NCBI GenBank assembly: GCA_964499015.1
Contig: CAZCJA010000023.1
Location: forward strand, 1-31,301
Reading direction: 5' to 3'
Origin: CAZCJA01 sp964499015
GTDB lineage: Bacteria > Elusimicrobiota > Elusimicrobia > F11
Length of the DNA stretch: 31,301 nt
The notes beneath the pieces are model-generated. The model was not told the origin of the DNA. It saw only the letters and a program-made list of their open reading frames with translations, and ran no database searches. Of this stretch, positions 15,388 through 24,127 are shown one piece after another; positions within the stretch are counted from its first letter, which is position 1; the number at the start of each line of letters is the position of its first letter. Position numbers and translations under genes: made by a program.

Positions 15388-16344
15388 ATGTCCACATTGA
15401 CCGTCAAAGAGCTGCACAGTGAGATGTCCAAAGAGCTGGAACTCACCTGGGTCGCCGGACAAATTGGGGCGCACCGCATCATTCGCGCCGGAGAAGTCAA
15501 CCGCCCGGGTCTTTCACTCGCCGGCTATTTCGAATATTTCCGCCCGGAGCGCATTCAGATTATTGGACAGGGCGAGTACGCCTATCTGCAAACGCTCGAT
15601 TCCGCCCGCCGCATTGAAATGCTTGGCGTCGTTTTTAGCTCACCCGAATTGCCGTGCGTCATCATTCCTCATGGACACGAAGCGACGCCGGAAATTCTCG
15701 AGCAGTCGAACCGCAACGGCGTTCCTGTTTTTTGCAGCGCGCTTACGACCGCGCACCTGACCCGCGAACTCTCCGCTTATTTGGAAAACCGCTTGGCGCC
15801 GATGGCGTCCGTGCACGGCGTGCTGACCGTGGTTTACGGCTTGGGTGTGCTGATCGTGGGAGATTCCGGAATCGGCAAATCGGAATGCGGACTTGAGTTG
15901 GTGAAACGCGGCCATATTCTCGTCGCTGACGATTTGGTCGAAGTGCGCCGCCATCCGGGCGATATCTTGATCGGTTCATCTGGCCCCGCAATCAAACACT
16001 TCATGGAAGTCCGCGGCATCGGCATCATTGACGTTAAACAAATTTTCGGCGTCGCCTCCGTGAAGGAGTCGGCGCGCATCGAACTCGTGGTTCATTTGGA
16101 GCCGGAGAACGCCAAGGGGGAATTCGACCGGATCGGCCTGGAGAGCCACACCACAAAAATTTTGGATGTCGACATTCCGGAAGTTGTTTTGCCCCTGCGT
16201 CCGGGACGCAATGTGGCGGTTCTTCTCGAAGTGGCGGCCCTGAACGAGCGGCTGAAGCAAGATGGAATATTTTCCGCTCAGGAATTGAACAAAAAATTGA
16301 TTGAGAAGATGACGGGAGCCAGCGGGAAAGAACCCTCCCGCTGA
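15388..16344 (+). CDS. hprK: HPr kinase/phosphorylase
   Basis: A 318-residue bifunctional enzyme that phosphorylates Ser46 of HPr with ATP or PPi and removes it again. The N-terminal domain (about 1-130) is the DRTGG-like sensory part. The catalytic domain has the P-loop GDSGIGKSE (Lys164), LVADDLVEV, the family signature EVRGIGIIDV, and a C-terminal region with RPGRNVAVLLEVAALN. ATG 15388 is preferred over an upstream ATG at 15340, which would extend into ptsN and add a basic stretch without homology. The target serine is present in the HPr encoded at 17622, so the pair should be functional. Usual in Firmicutes and also found in several diderm phyla. Confidence 0.92.
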   Translation: MSTLTVKELHSEMSKELELTWVAGQIGAHRIIRAGEVNRPGLSLAGYFEYFRPERIQIIGQGEYAYLQTLDSARRIEMLGVVFSSPELPCVIIPHGHEATPEILEQSNRNGVPVFCSALTTAHLTRELSAYLENRLAPMASVHGVLTVVYGLGVLIVGDSGIGKSECGLELVKRGHILVADDLVEVRRHPGDILIGSSGPAIKHFMEVRGIGIIDVKQIFGVASVKESARIELVVHLEPENAKGEFDRIGLESHTTKILDVDIPEVVLPLRPGRNVAVLLEVAALNERLKQDGIFSAQELNKKLIEKMTGASGKEPSR

Positions 16345-16350
16345 TCCATC

Positions 16351-17208
16351 GTGACCCAATCGCTGCACTGCATCATTATCACGGGTCTTTCCGGCGCCGG
16401 AAAAAGCGTCGCCCTGAACGCCCTCGAAGACATGGGCATCCTCTGCACCGACAACCTTCCTCTTCAGTTGCTGCCGAAATTGGTCGACCTTTACCATGAA
16501 AGCGGAATTTCGCTGAAGCAAATCGCCGTCGGCGTCGACGTTCGCGCGGGCGGGCTTTTGGACGAATTCACCAAGTCTCTGCAGGATTTGTCGCGGCGCG
16601 GCATCACCTATCAGATTTTGTTTTTGGAAGCGCAAGACCAAGTGATTACCAGGCGTTTTTCGGAAACGCGCCGCCGTCATCCGCTGGGTCGTTCCGTGCA
16701 AGGCGGCCTGCGCGAAGAAAAGCGCCGCGTGCGAGTGCTTCGTTCCTTGGCTGACCGCATTATCGACACGAGCAACACCTCGCCCAGCGACATCAAGAAC
16801 ATCATCATGCGCGCCATCCGCCTGCAGAAAACGCGCAAGATGGCGATAACGGTCACCTCGTTCGGCTACAAATATGGCGTGCCGTTCGACGCCGACGTCG
16901 TTTTGGACGTGCGTTTCCTGCCGAATCCGAATTATGTGGCGGCGTTAAAGAAGCACACGGGGCTCCATCCCAGGGTGTCCAAGTTCGTGCTTGGGAACAA
17001 ATTGACGAAAAAGTTCTTGGATTCAGTAAAGACCATGCTGGACATTACCGTTCCACAGTACGCGATCGAAGGAAAAAGCTATCTCACCTTGGCGGTCGGG
17101 TGCACGGGCGGACGTCACCGCAGCGTGGCTTTGGCGGAAGTGCTCAAAGATTATTTGGCGATGAAGACTTTCCCGACGCGGATCGTTCATCGCGATATTC
17201 AAAGGTAA
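16351..17208 (+). CDS. rapZ: RapZ/YvcJ-family nucleotide-binding protein
   Basis: A 285-residue P-loop protein. The Walker A is ITGLSGAGKSVALNALED near residues 10-25, followed by GILCTDNLPLQLLP, FLEAQDQVITRRFSETRRRHPL, FGYKYGVPFDADVVLDVRFLPNP, and the C-terminal LAVGCTGGRHRSVALAE block that defines the family. In E. coli RapZ senses glucosamine-6-phosphate and guides RNase E to the sRNA GlmZ, tuning GlmS; in B. subtilis YvcJ has another role. Which applies here cannot be told. GTG start, 6 nt after hprK. Its linkage to ptsN is conserved in E. coli and suggests a joint regulatory role, possibly in supplying amino sugar for the cell envelope. Confidence 0.92.
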   Translation: MTQSLHCIIITGLSGAGKSVALNALEDMGILCTDNLPLQLLPKLVDLYHESGISLKQIAVGVDVRAGGLLDEFTKSLQDLSRRGITYQILFLEAQDQVITRRFSETRRRHPLGRSVQGGLREEKRRVRVLRSLADRIIDTSNTSPSDIKNIIMRAIRLQKTRKMAITVTSFGYKYGVPFDADVVLDVRFLPNPNYVAALKKHTGLHPRVSKFVLGNKLTKKFLDSVKTMLDITVPQYAIEGKSYLTLAVGCTGGRHRSVALAEVLKDYLAMKTFPTRIVHRDIQR

Positions 17209-17217
17209 AGGGGAGCT

Positions 17218-17625
17218 ATGATCGGGCTTTTGATACTTACCCACGGCCTTTTTGGGGAAAACCTTTTAAAGACGGCGTGCGGCATTATGAACGAATCGGA
17301 CAACGTGAAGACGTTGAACCTCTCGCGCCGGCTTGATTTCTCAACTTTGCGCAAGATGGTCTCCGACACCATTGAAAGTTTGGACGCGAAAGACGGTGTG
17401 CTAGTGCTCATCGACGCGTACGGCGGAACGTCCTATAACACGACGCTGCCGCTGATTAAGCAGTATCCGATTTGCATCGTCACCGGCGTCAATTTGCCGA
17501 TGGTTTTGTCCGCTTTGTCCAACCGACACCGGATGTCGCTGGAGGCGTTGGGCCGAAAGGTATCCGAGGATGCAAAGAAAACAATTTCCGTTTGCGCCAT
17601 TTCCGAAGGACAGGTTCCCTCATGA
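17218..17625 (+). CDS. PTS EIIA component, mannose family
   Basis: A 135-residue EIIA-Man domain. The phosphorylated residue is His9 in ILTHGLFGENLL, followed by a typical LIDAYGGTSYNTTLPL segment and the TGVNLPMVLSAL motif. A strong ribosome site (GGGGAG) precedes the ATG. No EIIB, EIIC or EIID of the mannose type is present, so this is most likely a regulatory, non-transporting EIIA like those next to HPr and HprK in alphaproteobacteria. The stop overlaps the HPr start (ATGA), suggesting matched expression of donor and acceptor. Confidence 0.88.
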   Translation: MIGLLILTHGLFGENLLKTACGIMNESDNVKTLNLSRRLDFSTLRKMVSDTIESLDAKDGVLVLIDAYGGTSYNTTLPLIKQYPICIVTGVNLPMVLSALSNRHRMSLEALGRKVSEDAKKTISVCAISEGQVPS

Positions 17626-17897
17626 TTGAAAAAGAGTACACGATCAACAACAAGCTTGGCCTGCACGCCCGCCCGGCGTCGCTTTTTGTCAAAACCACGT
17701 GCCGTTTTCAAAGCAGCGTGAAAATCACGCGCGGCGAGCATGTCATAGACGGGAAAAGCATCATGGGCTTGCTCATGCTGGCGGCGGGCCCCGGCACGCC
17801 GCTGATCATTAACGTTGATGGGCCGGACGAGACCCAAGTGATCGCGGCGCTTGATGATCTGTTTGCGCGCCGTTTCGACGATGAGGACACGGTTTAA
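17622..17897 (+). CDS. ptsH: Phosphocarrier protein HPr
   Basis: A 91-residue HPr. His15 in KLGLHARPASLFV accepts phosphate from EI; Ser46 in VIDGKSIMGLLML is the HPr-kinase site, and both sit at their standard positions when ATG 17622 is used. An in-frame opening further upstream belongs to the overlapping EIIA gene and gives no family sequence. The start overlaps the EIIA stop (ATGA) and EI begins 2 nt after the stop. With both phosphorylation sites intact, the protein can integrate PEP-driven and ATP/PPi-driven signals. Confidence 0.93.
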   Translation: MIEKEYTINNKLGLHARPASLFVKTTCRFQSSVKITRGEHVIDGKSIMGLLMLAAGPGTPLIINVDGPDETQVIAALDDLFARRFDDEDTV

Positions 17898-17899
17898 AT

Positions 17900-19725
17900 T
17901 TGAGCGAACAAAATAAAAACATCACGTTGCACGGCGTGGCGGCTTCCGAAGGGATCGCCATCGGGCCGGCGTTTGTCCTGGAAGACGAAGACGTCGCGAT
18001 CCCGCGTTGGGAAGTTCCGAAGGACAAGATCAAAAACGAAGTAGCGCGCTTCCGCTATGCTCTCGCGCGCACCCGCGAAGAAATGGTCGCCATTCACAAC
18101 AAGGCGATCAAGATTTTCGGCCGTTCTCACGCGCGTCTCATGGACGCTTACCTTCTAATTCTGAACGATCCGTTCATCACAAAAGACGTCGTCAAGCTCA
18201 TTGAAACGGAACATGTTAACGCCGAATTCGCCCTGACTCAGGTAATCGACCGGACGATCAAGGTGATGGAGCATTTTGAGGACGAATATTTCCGCGACCG
18301 CAAATACGACATCCTGGACGTCGGCCATAAAGTTCTCCGTCATTTGCTCGGGCACGAAAAGAAGACCGTGCAGTCGATCGTCGACTCGTATTGGAACTAC
18401 TACGTCTTCCACAACTNNNNNNNNNNGTCGAACCGTCTATTGTGGTCGCGCACAATCTGACGCCGACCGACACCATGAATTTGAAAGAGCACATGGCGAT
18501 CGCCTTTGCCACGAACATCGGCGGCAAGACGTCGCACACGGCGCTTCTCGCCCAATCGATGACCATCCCCGCGGTCGTGGGCATGCGCGACGTCACCAGC
18601 CGCGTTCGCACGGGCGACCTGATCATCATCGACGGAAAAGAAGGCGTCGTTGTCGTCGATCCGACGCCGGAAATTCTCGCTAACTATCGCAAAGAACAGG
18701 AAGCGCGCCGCGAGCTTGAGAAGAAGCTCGAACTGCTGCGCGATTTGCCTGCCCAAACAATCGACGGCCATCGCGTCACGCTCGCGGCCAACATCGAAAC
18801 GCCCGAAGACGTGAAAACGGCGATCGCCCACGGCGCCGAAGGCATCGGCCTGTACCGCACCGAATTTTTATTCCTGAACCGCAAAACGGCGCCCACCGAG
18901 AACGAACATTACGAAAGCTACCGCAAAGCGGTGCGCGCCTCTTTCCCGTTTCCGGTCATAATCCGCACGCTGGACCTGGGCGGCGATAAACTTATGGCGC
19001 TTGGGCTCGAGGGTATGTCGCCCGAAAGCAACCCTTTTTTGGGGTTGCGCGGCATTCGTTTGTGTCTGAAGTATCCGGATATTTTTAAAACCCAGCTGCG
19101 CGCCATTTTGCGCGCGTCAACAGAGGGGAAATTGAAGATTATGTACCCGATGGTGTCGGGTATCGATGAATTGCGCGCGGCCAATGCGATCCTGCAGGAA
19201 GTCAAAGGCGACATGCGCTCGAAAAACATTCCGTTCGACGAGACCATGGAAGTCGGCATGATGGTCGAAGTGCCGTCGGCCGCGCTCATGGTGGACATCC
19301 TGGCGCGCGAAGTGGACTTCTTCTCGCTCGGAACCAACGATTTGATCCAATACACGCTTGCCGTCGACCGCGTGAACGAAAACGTCGCCAATCTTTATCA
19401 GCCGCTCCACTTGGCTGTGATGCGCTTGATCGACCAGACGGTCCGCGCCGGCCACAACATCGGCAACAAATGGGTGGGCGTGTGCGGCGAAATGGCCTCG
19501 GAGCCGGATTTGGTGCCGATTTTGGTGGGCTTGGATTTGGATGAGCTTTCGGTTTCACCGAGCGTCGTGCCCAAAGTGAAAGAAGTGATCCGCTCAACGA
19601 GCTACGCCGACTGTGTGAAACTGACGCAGGAAGTTTTGAACGCCTCCAGCCTCGAGGCGGCTCAGCGAATCCTGCGGTTGTTTGCCGCCCAACGCCGCCC
19701 GATTCAGCCCGCCCCGTCCAGCTGA
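17900..19725 (+). CDS. ptsI: Phosphoenolpyruvate-protein phosphotransferase (EI), interrupted by an assembly gap
   Basis: EI moves phosphate from PEP to HPr. Before the gap (172 residues from TTG 17900) it starts GVAASEGIAIGPAFVL and includes the HPr-binding helices. After the gap come VAHNLTPTDT, the active histidine in GGKTSHTALLAQS, then the PEP-binding barrel: GLYRTEFLF, RTLDLGGDK, NPFLGLRGIR, FFSLGTNDLIQYTLAVDR, and the catalytic cysteine in GVCGEMAS. The reading frame shifts across the ten Ns. It is restored only if the true gap length leaves remainder 2 on division by 3, so the shift is an assembly effect, not a real frameshift. Some 12 residues before the gap (from about VDSYWN) have no EI counterpart and may be contig-end error. 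There is no GAF domain, so this is the ordinary EI type rather than PtsP. Confidence 0.9.
18417..18426. other. Assembly gap (10 N)
   Basis: Ten undetermined bases inside the EI gene. The fixed round length and the change of reading frame across it suggest a scaffolding placeholder, not a measured distance. Confidence 0.97.
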
Positions 19726-19728
19726 TTC

Positions 19729-21513
19729 ATGACCAAGCCCATTCGCAATTTCTGCATCATCGCGCATATCGACCATGGCAAATCGACGTTGGCCGACCGT
19801 TTGCTCGAACTCACCAACACGGTGGCCAAACGCGACATGCGCGCCCAGCATTTGGACGGCATGGAGCTGGAACGCGAGCGCGGCATCACCATCAAAGCCA
19901 AGGCCGTGCGCATGGAACATAACGGTTATATTTTGAATCTCATCGACACGCCCGGCCATGTCGACTTTACGTACGAAGTGTCACGCGCACTGAACGCCTG
20001 TGAAGGGGCCTTGTTGATTGTGGACGCGAGCCAGGGCGTGGAAGCGCAAACGATGGCCAACGCCCAACTCGCCAAAGATGCGGGGCTGAAAATTATTCCC
20101 GTGATCAATAAAATCGATCTGCCGGCCGCCGAACCCGATCGCGTGCATGAGGAAATTATCGAGATGCTCGGTATCGAGGACGATCCGCTGAAGATCAGCG
20201 CCAAAACCGGCATCGGCGTGGAAACGGTTCTTGACGCGATCATCAACCGCGTGCCGCCGCCGGTCGGAAAAATCGAGGCGCCGGTATCGGCGCTTCTGTT
20301 CGATTCGGTGTATGACGTTTACCGCGGCATCATTGTTTTCATCCGAATGGTGAATGGCCAGCTTAAAAAAGGTGAACGCGTGCGGTTCATGGCCACGGGA
20401 AGCGAATTTACCGTCGAAGAAATTGGCACGATGAGGATGAAGCTCGTGCCCAGCGAAAACGGGCTTTCGTCCGGCGAAGTCGGCTATTTAATTCTGAATA
20501 TTCGCGATGCCAGCCTTGTGCACACCGGCGATACGGTCACGTCCGTCGCGCGGCCCACCACGCAGCAGCTCCCCGGGTACAAAGAAGTTAAGCCGTTTGT
20601 GTTTTCGGGGATGTTCACCATCAATTCAAGTGATTACGAATTGCTTAAAGCCGCGTTGGAAAAACTCCATTTGCAGGATTCTTCGTTTCAGTACGAACCG
20701 GAAACGTCCGTTGCGCTCGGTTTTGGTTTTCGCTGCGGGTTCTTGGGCCTGTTGCACATGGACATTATTAAGCAGCGGCTTGAGCGGGAATACAATTTGA
20801 GTTTGATCATCACCGCGCCGAACGTCGTGTACCGCATCTTGGATCAGAAAGGGGAGCTTTTCGAAGTGGAGAACCCGTCTAAGTTTCCTGATAACCATGG
20901 GGAAATGATCATTGAAGAGCCGTACGTGCGGGCGACCATCATCACGCCGTCTGATTACACCGGGCCCATCATGCAGCTCGCGCAGGACCGTCGCGGAAAC
21001 ATGGTGGACATGAAGTATATGACCACCACCCGCGTGCGCCTGCAGTATGAACTGCCGCTCGCCGAGATTGTGGTGAATTTCTATGATCAATTGAAGTCGA
21101 TTTCGAAAGGCTACGCTTCGTTCGATTATGAGCCGATCGGCTACAAAGAAGGGGAGCTGGTGAAGCTCGAGATCCTCGTGGCCGATGAGCCCTTGGATGC
21201 TCTTTCGTACGTGGTGCACAAAAGCAACGCTTACGCGTGGGGCCGGCGCATCGCCGAGAAAATGAAAGAATTGATTCCGCGCCAGATGTTCGAAGTGCCT
21301 ATTCAGGCGCGCATTGAAGGCCGCGTTATCGCCCGCGAAACCGTGAGCGCGATACGCAAAGACGTCCTCGCCAAATGCTACGGCGGCGACATTTCGCGCA
21401 AACGAAAACTTTTGGAAAAGCAGAAAGAAGGCAAAAAACGAATGAAGCAGTTTGGCGCGGTTGAAATTCCGCAAGAGGCGTTTCTCGCCGCGCTCAAACT
21501 CTCCGAGGAATAA
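19729..21513 (+). CDS. lepA: Elongation factor 4 (back-translocating GTPase LepA)
   Basis: A 594-residue ribosomal GTPase. G motifs in order: AHIDHGKSTLADRL, ERERGITIKAKAV, DTPGHVDFTYEV, INKIDLPAA and ISAKTGIGVE. The LepA-specific C-terminal part contains CYGGDISRKRKLLEKQKEGK, ending shortly after with IPQEAFLAAL. Length is typical (about 600). ATG start 3 nt after the EI stop; signal peptidase I follows 3 nt later, giving the lepA-lepB order that is common across bacteria. Confidence 0.96.
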   Translation: MTKPIRNFCIIAHIDHGKSTLADRLLELTNTVAKRDMRAQHLDGMELERERGITIKAKAVRMEHNGYILNLIDTPGHVDFTYEVSRALNACEGALLIVDASQGVEAQTMANAQLAKDAGLKIIPVINKIDLPAAEPDRVHEEIIEMLGIEDDPLKISAKTGIGVETVLDAIINRVPPPVGKIEAPVSALLFDSVYDVYRGIIVFIRMVNGQLKKGERVRFMATGSEFTVEEIGTMRMKLVPSENGLSSGEVGYLILNIRDASLVHTGDTVTSVARPTTQQLPGYKEVKPFVFSGMFTINSSDYELLKAALEKLHLQDSSFQYEPETSVALGFGFRCGFLGLLHMDIIKQRLEREYNLSLIITAPNVVYRILDQKGELFEVENPSKFPDNHGEMIIEEPYVRATIITPSDYTGPIMQLAQDRRGNMVDMKYMTTTRVRLQYELPLAEIVVNFYDQLKSISKGYASFDYEPIGYKEGELVKLEILVADEPLDALSYVVHKSNAYAWGRRIAEKMKELIPRQMFEVPIQARIEGRVIARETVSAIRKDVLAKCYGGDISRKRKLLEKQKEGKKRMKQFGAVEIPQEAFLAALKLSEE

Positions 21514-21516
21514 CGA

Positions 21517-22455
21517 ATGGAAGCGAGACTTTTCTTCATCTCCCTTTGGTGCGGTCTTTACGGGTTGATCCTGCGCCGCGCCACCAAGAACGGCAGTTTG
21601 GACGGCCGGACCGGACTGGTCATGTTCCTGAACAGCCTTTTCTGGGCCACGTTTGCTGCCATGGCGGGCATGCTGCTCGCCAGCTATTCGGAGCGGATTG
21701 ACCAAACCACCTCCTATTCACTTTTGTTCGCCGCGGGCGGGCTCGTTATTGGCGCGATCATCGGCTTTTTTAAATCCCGCGACGCCGAACAGCGTGAAAA
21801 TCTCATCAAAGATAATTTGGAATGGGCCGATACCGGCTTTTCCGCCATTCTGCTGGCTTCCGCCGTCATGTTTTTCGTCGTTCAGGCGTTTAAAATCCCA
21901 TCTGGCTCCATGCGCATGACGTTCGTAGAGGGCGATCATTTGTTCGTCAATAAATTCATTTATGGCGTGCGCGTGCCCTTTACCGACAAGAAAGTTTTTC
22001 CGTTCCGAGACGTTTCCAAGAACGACATCGTAATCTTCCGCTATCCGACCGACGACAAGGACAGCCCGCATTACGGCAAAGATTTCATCAAGCGCGTTGT
22101 CGCGCTTGAAGGGCAGAAGGTTTTTATTAAAGAAAAAACGCTTTTCGTGGACGGCCAAGAACAATCCGAGCCGTTTAAAAAACACGTCGACCCAAGCGTT
22201 TATCCGAGATATTTGGACATGAAGAGCCCCGAATTTCAAAAACGGTGGGAAACGGCGGATTTGTCCAGTTCCGGCAACGAAATACGCGATAACTTTGGGC
22301 CTGTCGTCGTGCCGAAGGGACACGTGTTCGTCATGGGCGATAATCGCGACCGGTCGTTTGATTCCCGTTTCTGGGGGCCGCTGCCGCTTACGGCCATTAA
22401 AGGCCGCGCCTGGCTTCTTTATTGGCCGGTGAAGCGTTTCCGCCTGACCAAATGA
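21517..22455 (+). CDS. lepB: Signal peptidase I, with four predicted N-terminal membrane segments
   Basis: A 312-residue S26 serine protease that removes signal peptides of exported proteins, such as the cysteine-rich pair and LptA of this window. Catalytic Ser131 is in KIPSGSMRMT and the general-base Lys192 in KDFIKRVVALEG; the late motif VFVMGDNRDRSFDSRFWG is also clear. Four hydrophobic segments precede the catalytic domain (about residues 5-19, 33-55, 67-85, 108-125), more than the one or two usual in model enzymes. SGSMRMT replaces the common SGSMEPT next to the serine, which might alter substrate choice. Its stop overlaps the hemW start (ATGA). Confidence 0.92.
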   Translation: MEARLFFISLWCGLYGLILRRATKNGSLDGRTGLVMFLNSLFWATFAAMAGMLLASYSERIDQTTSYSLLFAAGGLVIGAIIGFFKSRDAEQRENLIKDNLEWADTGFSAILLASAVMFFVVQAFKIPSGSMRMTFVEGDHLFVNKFIYGVRVPFTDKKVFPFRDVSKNDIVIFRYPTDDKDSPHYGKDFIKRVVALEGQKVFIKEKTLFVDGQEQSEPFKKHVDPSVYPRYLDMKSPEFQKRWETADLSSSGNEIRDNFGPVVVPKGHVFVMGDNRDRSFDSRFWGPLPLTAIKGRAWLLYWPVKRFRLTK

Positions 22456-23537
22456 TGCAAGCCGCCGGCCTCTACGTTCACATCCCGTTCTGCCACGCTC
22501 GCTGCGGCTATTGCGACTTCGCCACCTTCACCGGACAGGAACATAGCGTCGACCGCTATTTGGACGCGCTCGCTGTGGAGATGAAGACCCGCTCCCATCA
22601 GAAAGTTCAGACCATCTTCATCGGCGGCGGCACGCCCACCGTACTTTCGCCGGCGCAAATCGATAAACTTTTTTCATCCATCCGCAATTCATTCGATACG
22701 TCCGCCGTCACGGAAGCGACCATTGAAGCCAATCCCGAAAGTGCGACCGATGACATTCTTACGGCCTATATGCGTAACGGCATTAATCGTTTAAGTTTCG
22801 GCCTGCAGACCGCCGACGATGCGCTGCTGAAAAGAATCGACCGCCTGCACACGTTCGACGAATTTTTGACGCGCTTTGCCGCCGCCCGTGCTCTCGGTTT
22901 TAAAAACATCAACATCGATTTGATTTTCGGCCTGCCGGGACAAACATTGGCCGATTGGACGGCGACCGTGGAGAAGGTTCTCGCGCTGAAGCCCGAACAT
23001 ATTTCCGCGTACGCGCTTAAAGTGGAAGACGGCACCGCATTCGGCCGCGATAACGTCGAAGCCGAGCCGGATTTGCAGGCCGATATGTATTTGGCGGCGT
23101 CCGAGCGCTTGAAAGCCGCCGGCTACGACCATTACGAGATCTCTAATTTCGCCCAGCCCGGTTTCGAATCGAAACACAACTTGCTCTACTGGAAAAACGC
23201 GCCGACAATTGGCATTGGCCTCTCGGCCGCCAGCCATGTCGGGCGCCGGCGGTGGAAAAACGTCCGTGGGTTGCTGGATTACATGCAAGCGTCTCAAGAC
23301 GGCAAATCATGCCAGGCGGAAGACGTGGAGCTCTCCGAGAGCGAGCAAGAAAAAGAGAACGTCATGCTGGCGCTGCGCTTGAAAGAAGGCGTACCGATGG
23401 CGGCCGTGGAACGCGCCAATGTTCCGGTGGCGAAGCAATTTATTAAAGAAGGGCTGGCCGTTCTCGAAAACAATTTTTACAAACTTACGCCGCGCGGCTG
23501 GCTCGTTTCCAACCAGCTGTTTCAACATCTCGTATGA
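22452..23537 (+). CDS. hemW: Radical SAM haem chaperone HemW (coproporphyrinogen III oxidase-like)
   Basis: A 361-residue radical SAM protein. The cluster-binding cysteines are Cys14, Cys18 and Cys21 in HIPFCHARCGYCDF. The residue two after the last cysteine is Phe where true HemN has a fourth cysteine, which marks the HemW group: haem-binding proteins without proven coproporphyrinogen oxidase activity. IFIGGGTPTVL, NRLSFGLQT and NIDLIFGLPGQT are further landmarks; a HemN-type C-terminal domain follows. ATG 22452, overlapping the lepB stop, is preferred over an upstream in-frame start because the homologous sequence begins right after it. No haem-synthesis genes lie nearby. Confidence 0.9.
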   Translation: MMQAAGLYVHIPFCHARCGYCDFATFTGQEHSVDRYLDALAVEMKTRSHQKVQTIFIGGGTPTVLSPAQIDKLFSSIRNSFDTSAVTEATIEANPESATDDILTAYMRNGINRLSFGLQTADDALLKRIDRLHTFDEFLTRFAAARALGFKNINIDLIFGLPGQTLADWTATVEKVLALKPEHISAYALKVEDGTAFGRDNVEAEPDLQADMYLAASERLKAAGYDHYEISNFAQPGFESKHNLLYWKNAPTIGIGLSAASHVGRRRWKNVRGLLDYMQASQDGKSCQAEDVELSESEQEKENVMLALRLKEGVPMAAVERANVPVAKQFIKEGLAVLENNFYKLTPRGWLVSNQLFQHLV

Positions 23538-24127
23538 GCGATACCGTTTACGGCCAACATTCCGGTTTGATGTCGCCCGTGGTCGATTTGATGCGCGTTA
23601 GGCGCGTCGCATCGCATTTGCCGGCGGGTTCACGGGTTCTCGATATTGGTTGCGGTTCCGCTTTGCTGCGGGGCGTTTTGCCGAACGGATGTTTTTATAC
23701 CGGCGTCGACCGCAACGGCGCGGTGATCGATGCGAATAAAAAACGCTTTCCGGCCGATTCCTTCGAAACCGTCGACGCAACCACGGAGAAATTGTCCTTT
23801 GCCGATAACACGTTCGATGCGGTGGTAATGGCCGCGTTCATCGAACACATCGATAATACCGATCATCTTTTTCGCGAAGCCAAGCGCGTGCTTAAAAAAT
23901 CGGGCGTCGTTCTTGCGACCACTCCCTCGAAAATGGGAGGCTTGCTCCATCATTTTCTCGCGCATATCGGCCTGCTCAGCCACGAAGCCTCGGAAGAGCA
24001 CAAAGATTTTTGGAGCCGTGAAACGATGTTAAAACGCCTCGAAGGGACGGGTTTGGTGCTAAGGAAATACGAGCCGTTTCAGTTCGGTTTAAACCAATTG
24101 TTTATTCTTTCTCGGGAGGAAAGGTGA
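23534..24127 (+). CDS. Class I SAM-dependent methyltransferase
   Basis: A 197-residue methyltransferase of the Methyltransf_11 type. Motif I is RVLDIGCGSALL (near residues 33-44), followed by TGVDRNGAVIDANKK, a FADNTFDAVVMAAFIEHI motif for the acidic post-I region, and a REAKRVLKKSGVVLATTPS strand-helix. The substrate is not determined by sequence. It starts in an ATGA overlap with hemW, but its stop overlaps the start of a glycosyltransferase (GTGA) and a GT-C-like protein follows, so a role in methylating a lipid-linked sugar or glycan is a reasonable guess. The proteins most like it in layout are found in surface-polysaccharide clusters. Confidence 0.82.
   Translation: MSDTVYGQHSGLMSPVVDLMRVRRVASHLPAGSRVLDIGCGSALLRGVLPNGCFYTGVDRNGAVIDANKKRFPADSFETVDATTEKLSFADNTFDAVVMAAFIEHIDNTDHLFREAKRVLKKSGVVLATTPSKMGGLLHHFLAHIGLLSHEASEEHKDFWSRETMLKRLEGTGLVLRKYEPFQFGLNQLFILSREER

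Noticed and set aside
18391..18460. Real frameshift or pseudogene in EI
   Set aside because: The frame change coincides exactly with the ten Ns and all motifs on both sides are intact, so an assembly artefact explains it.
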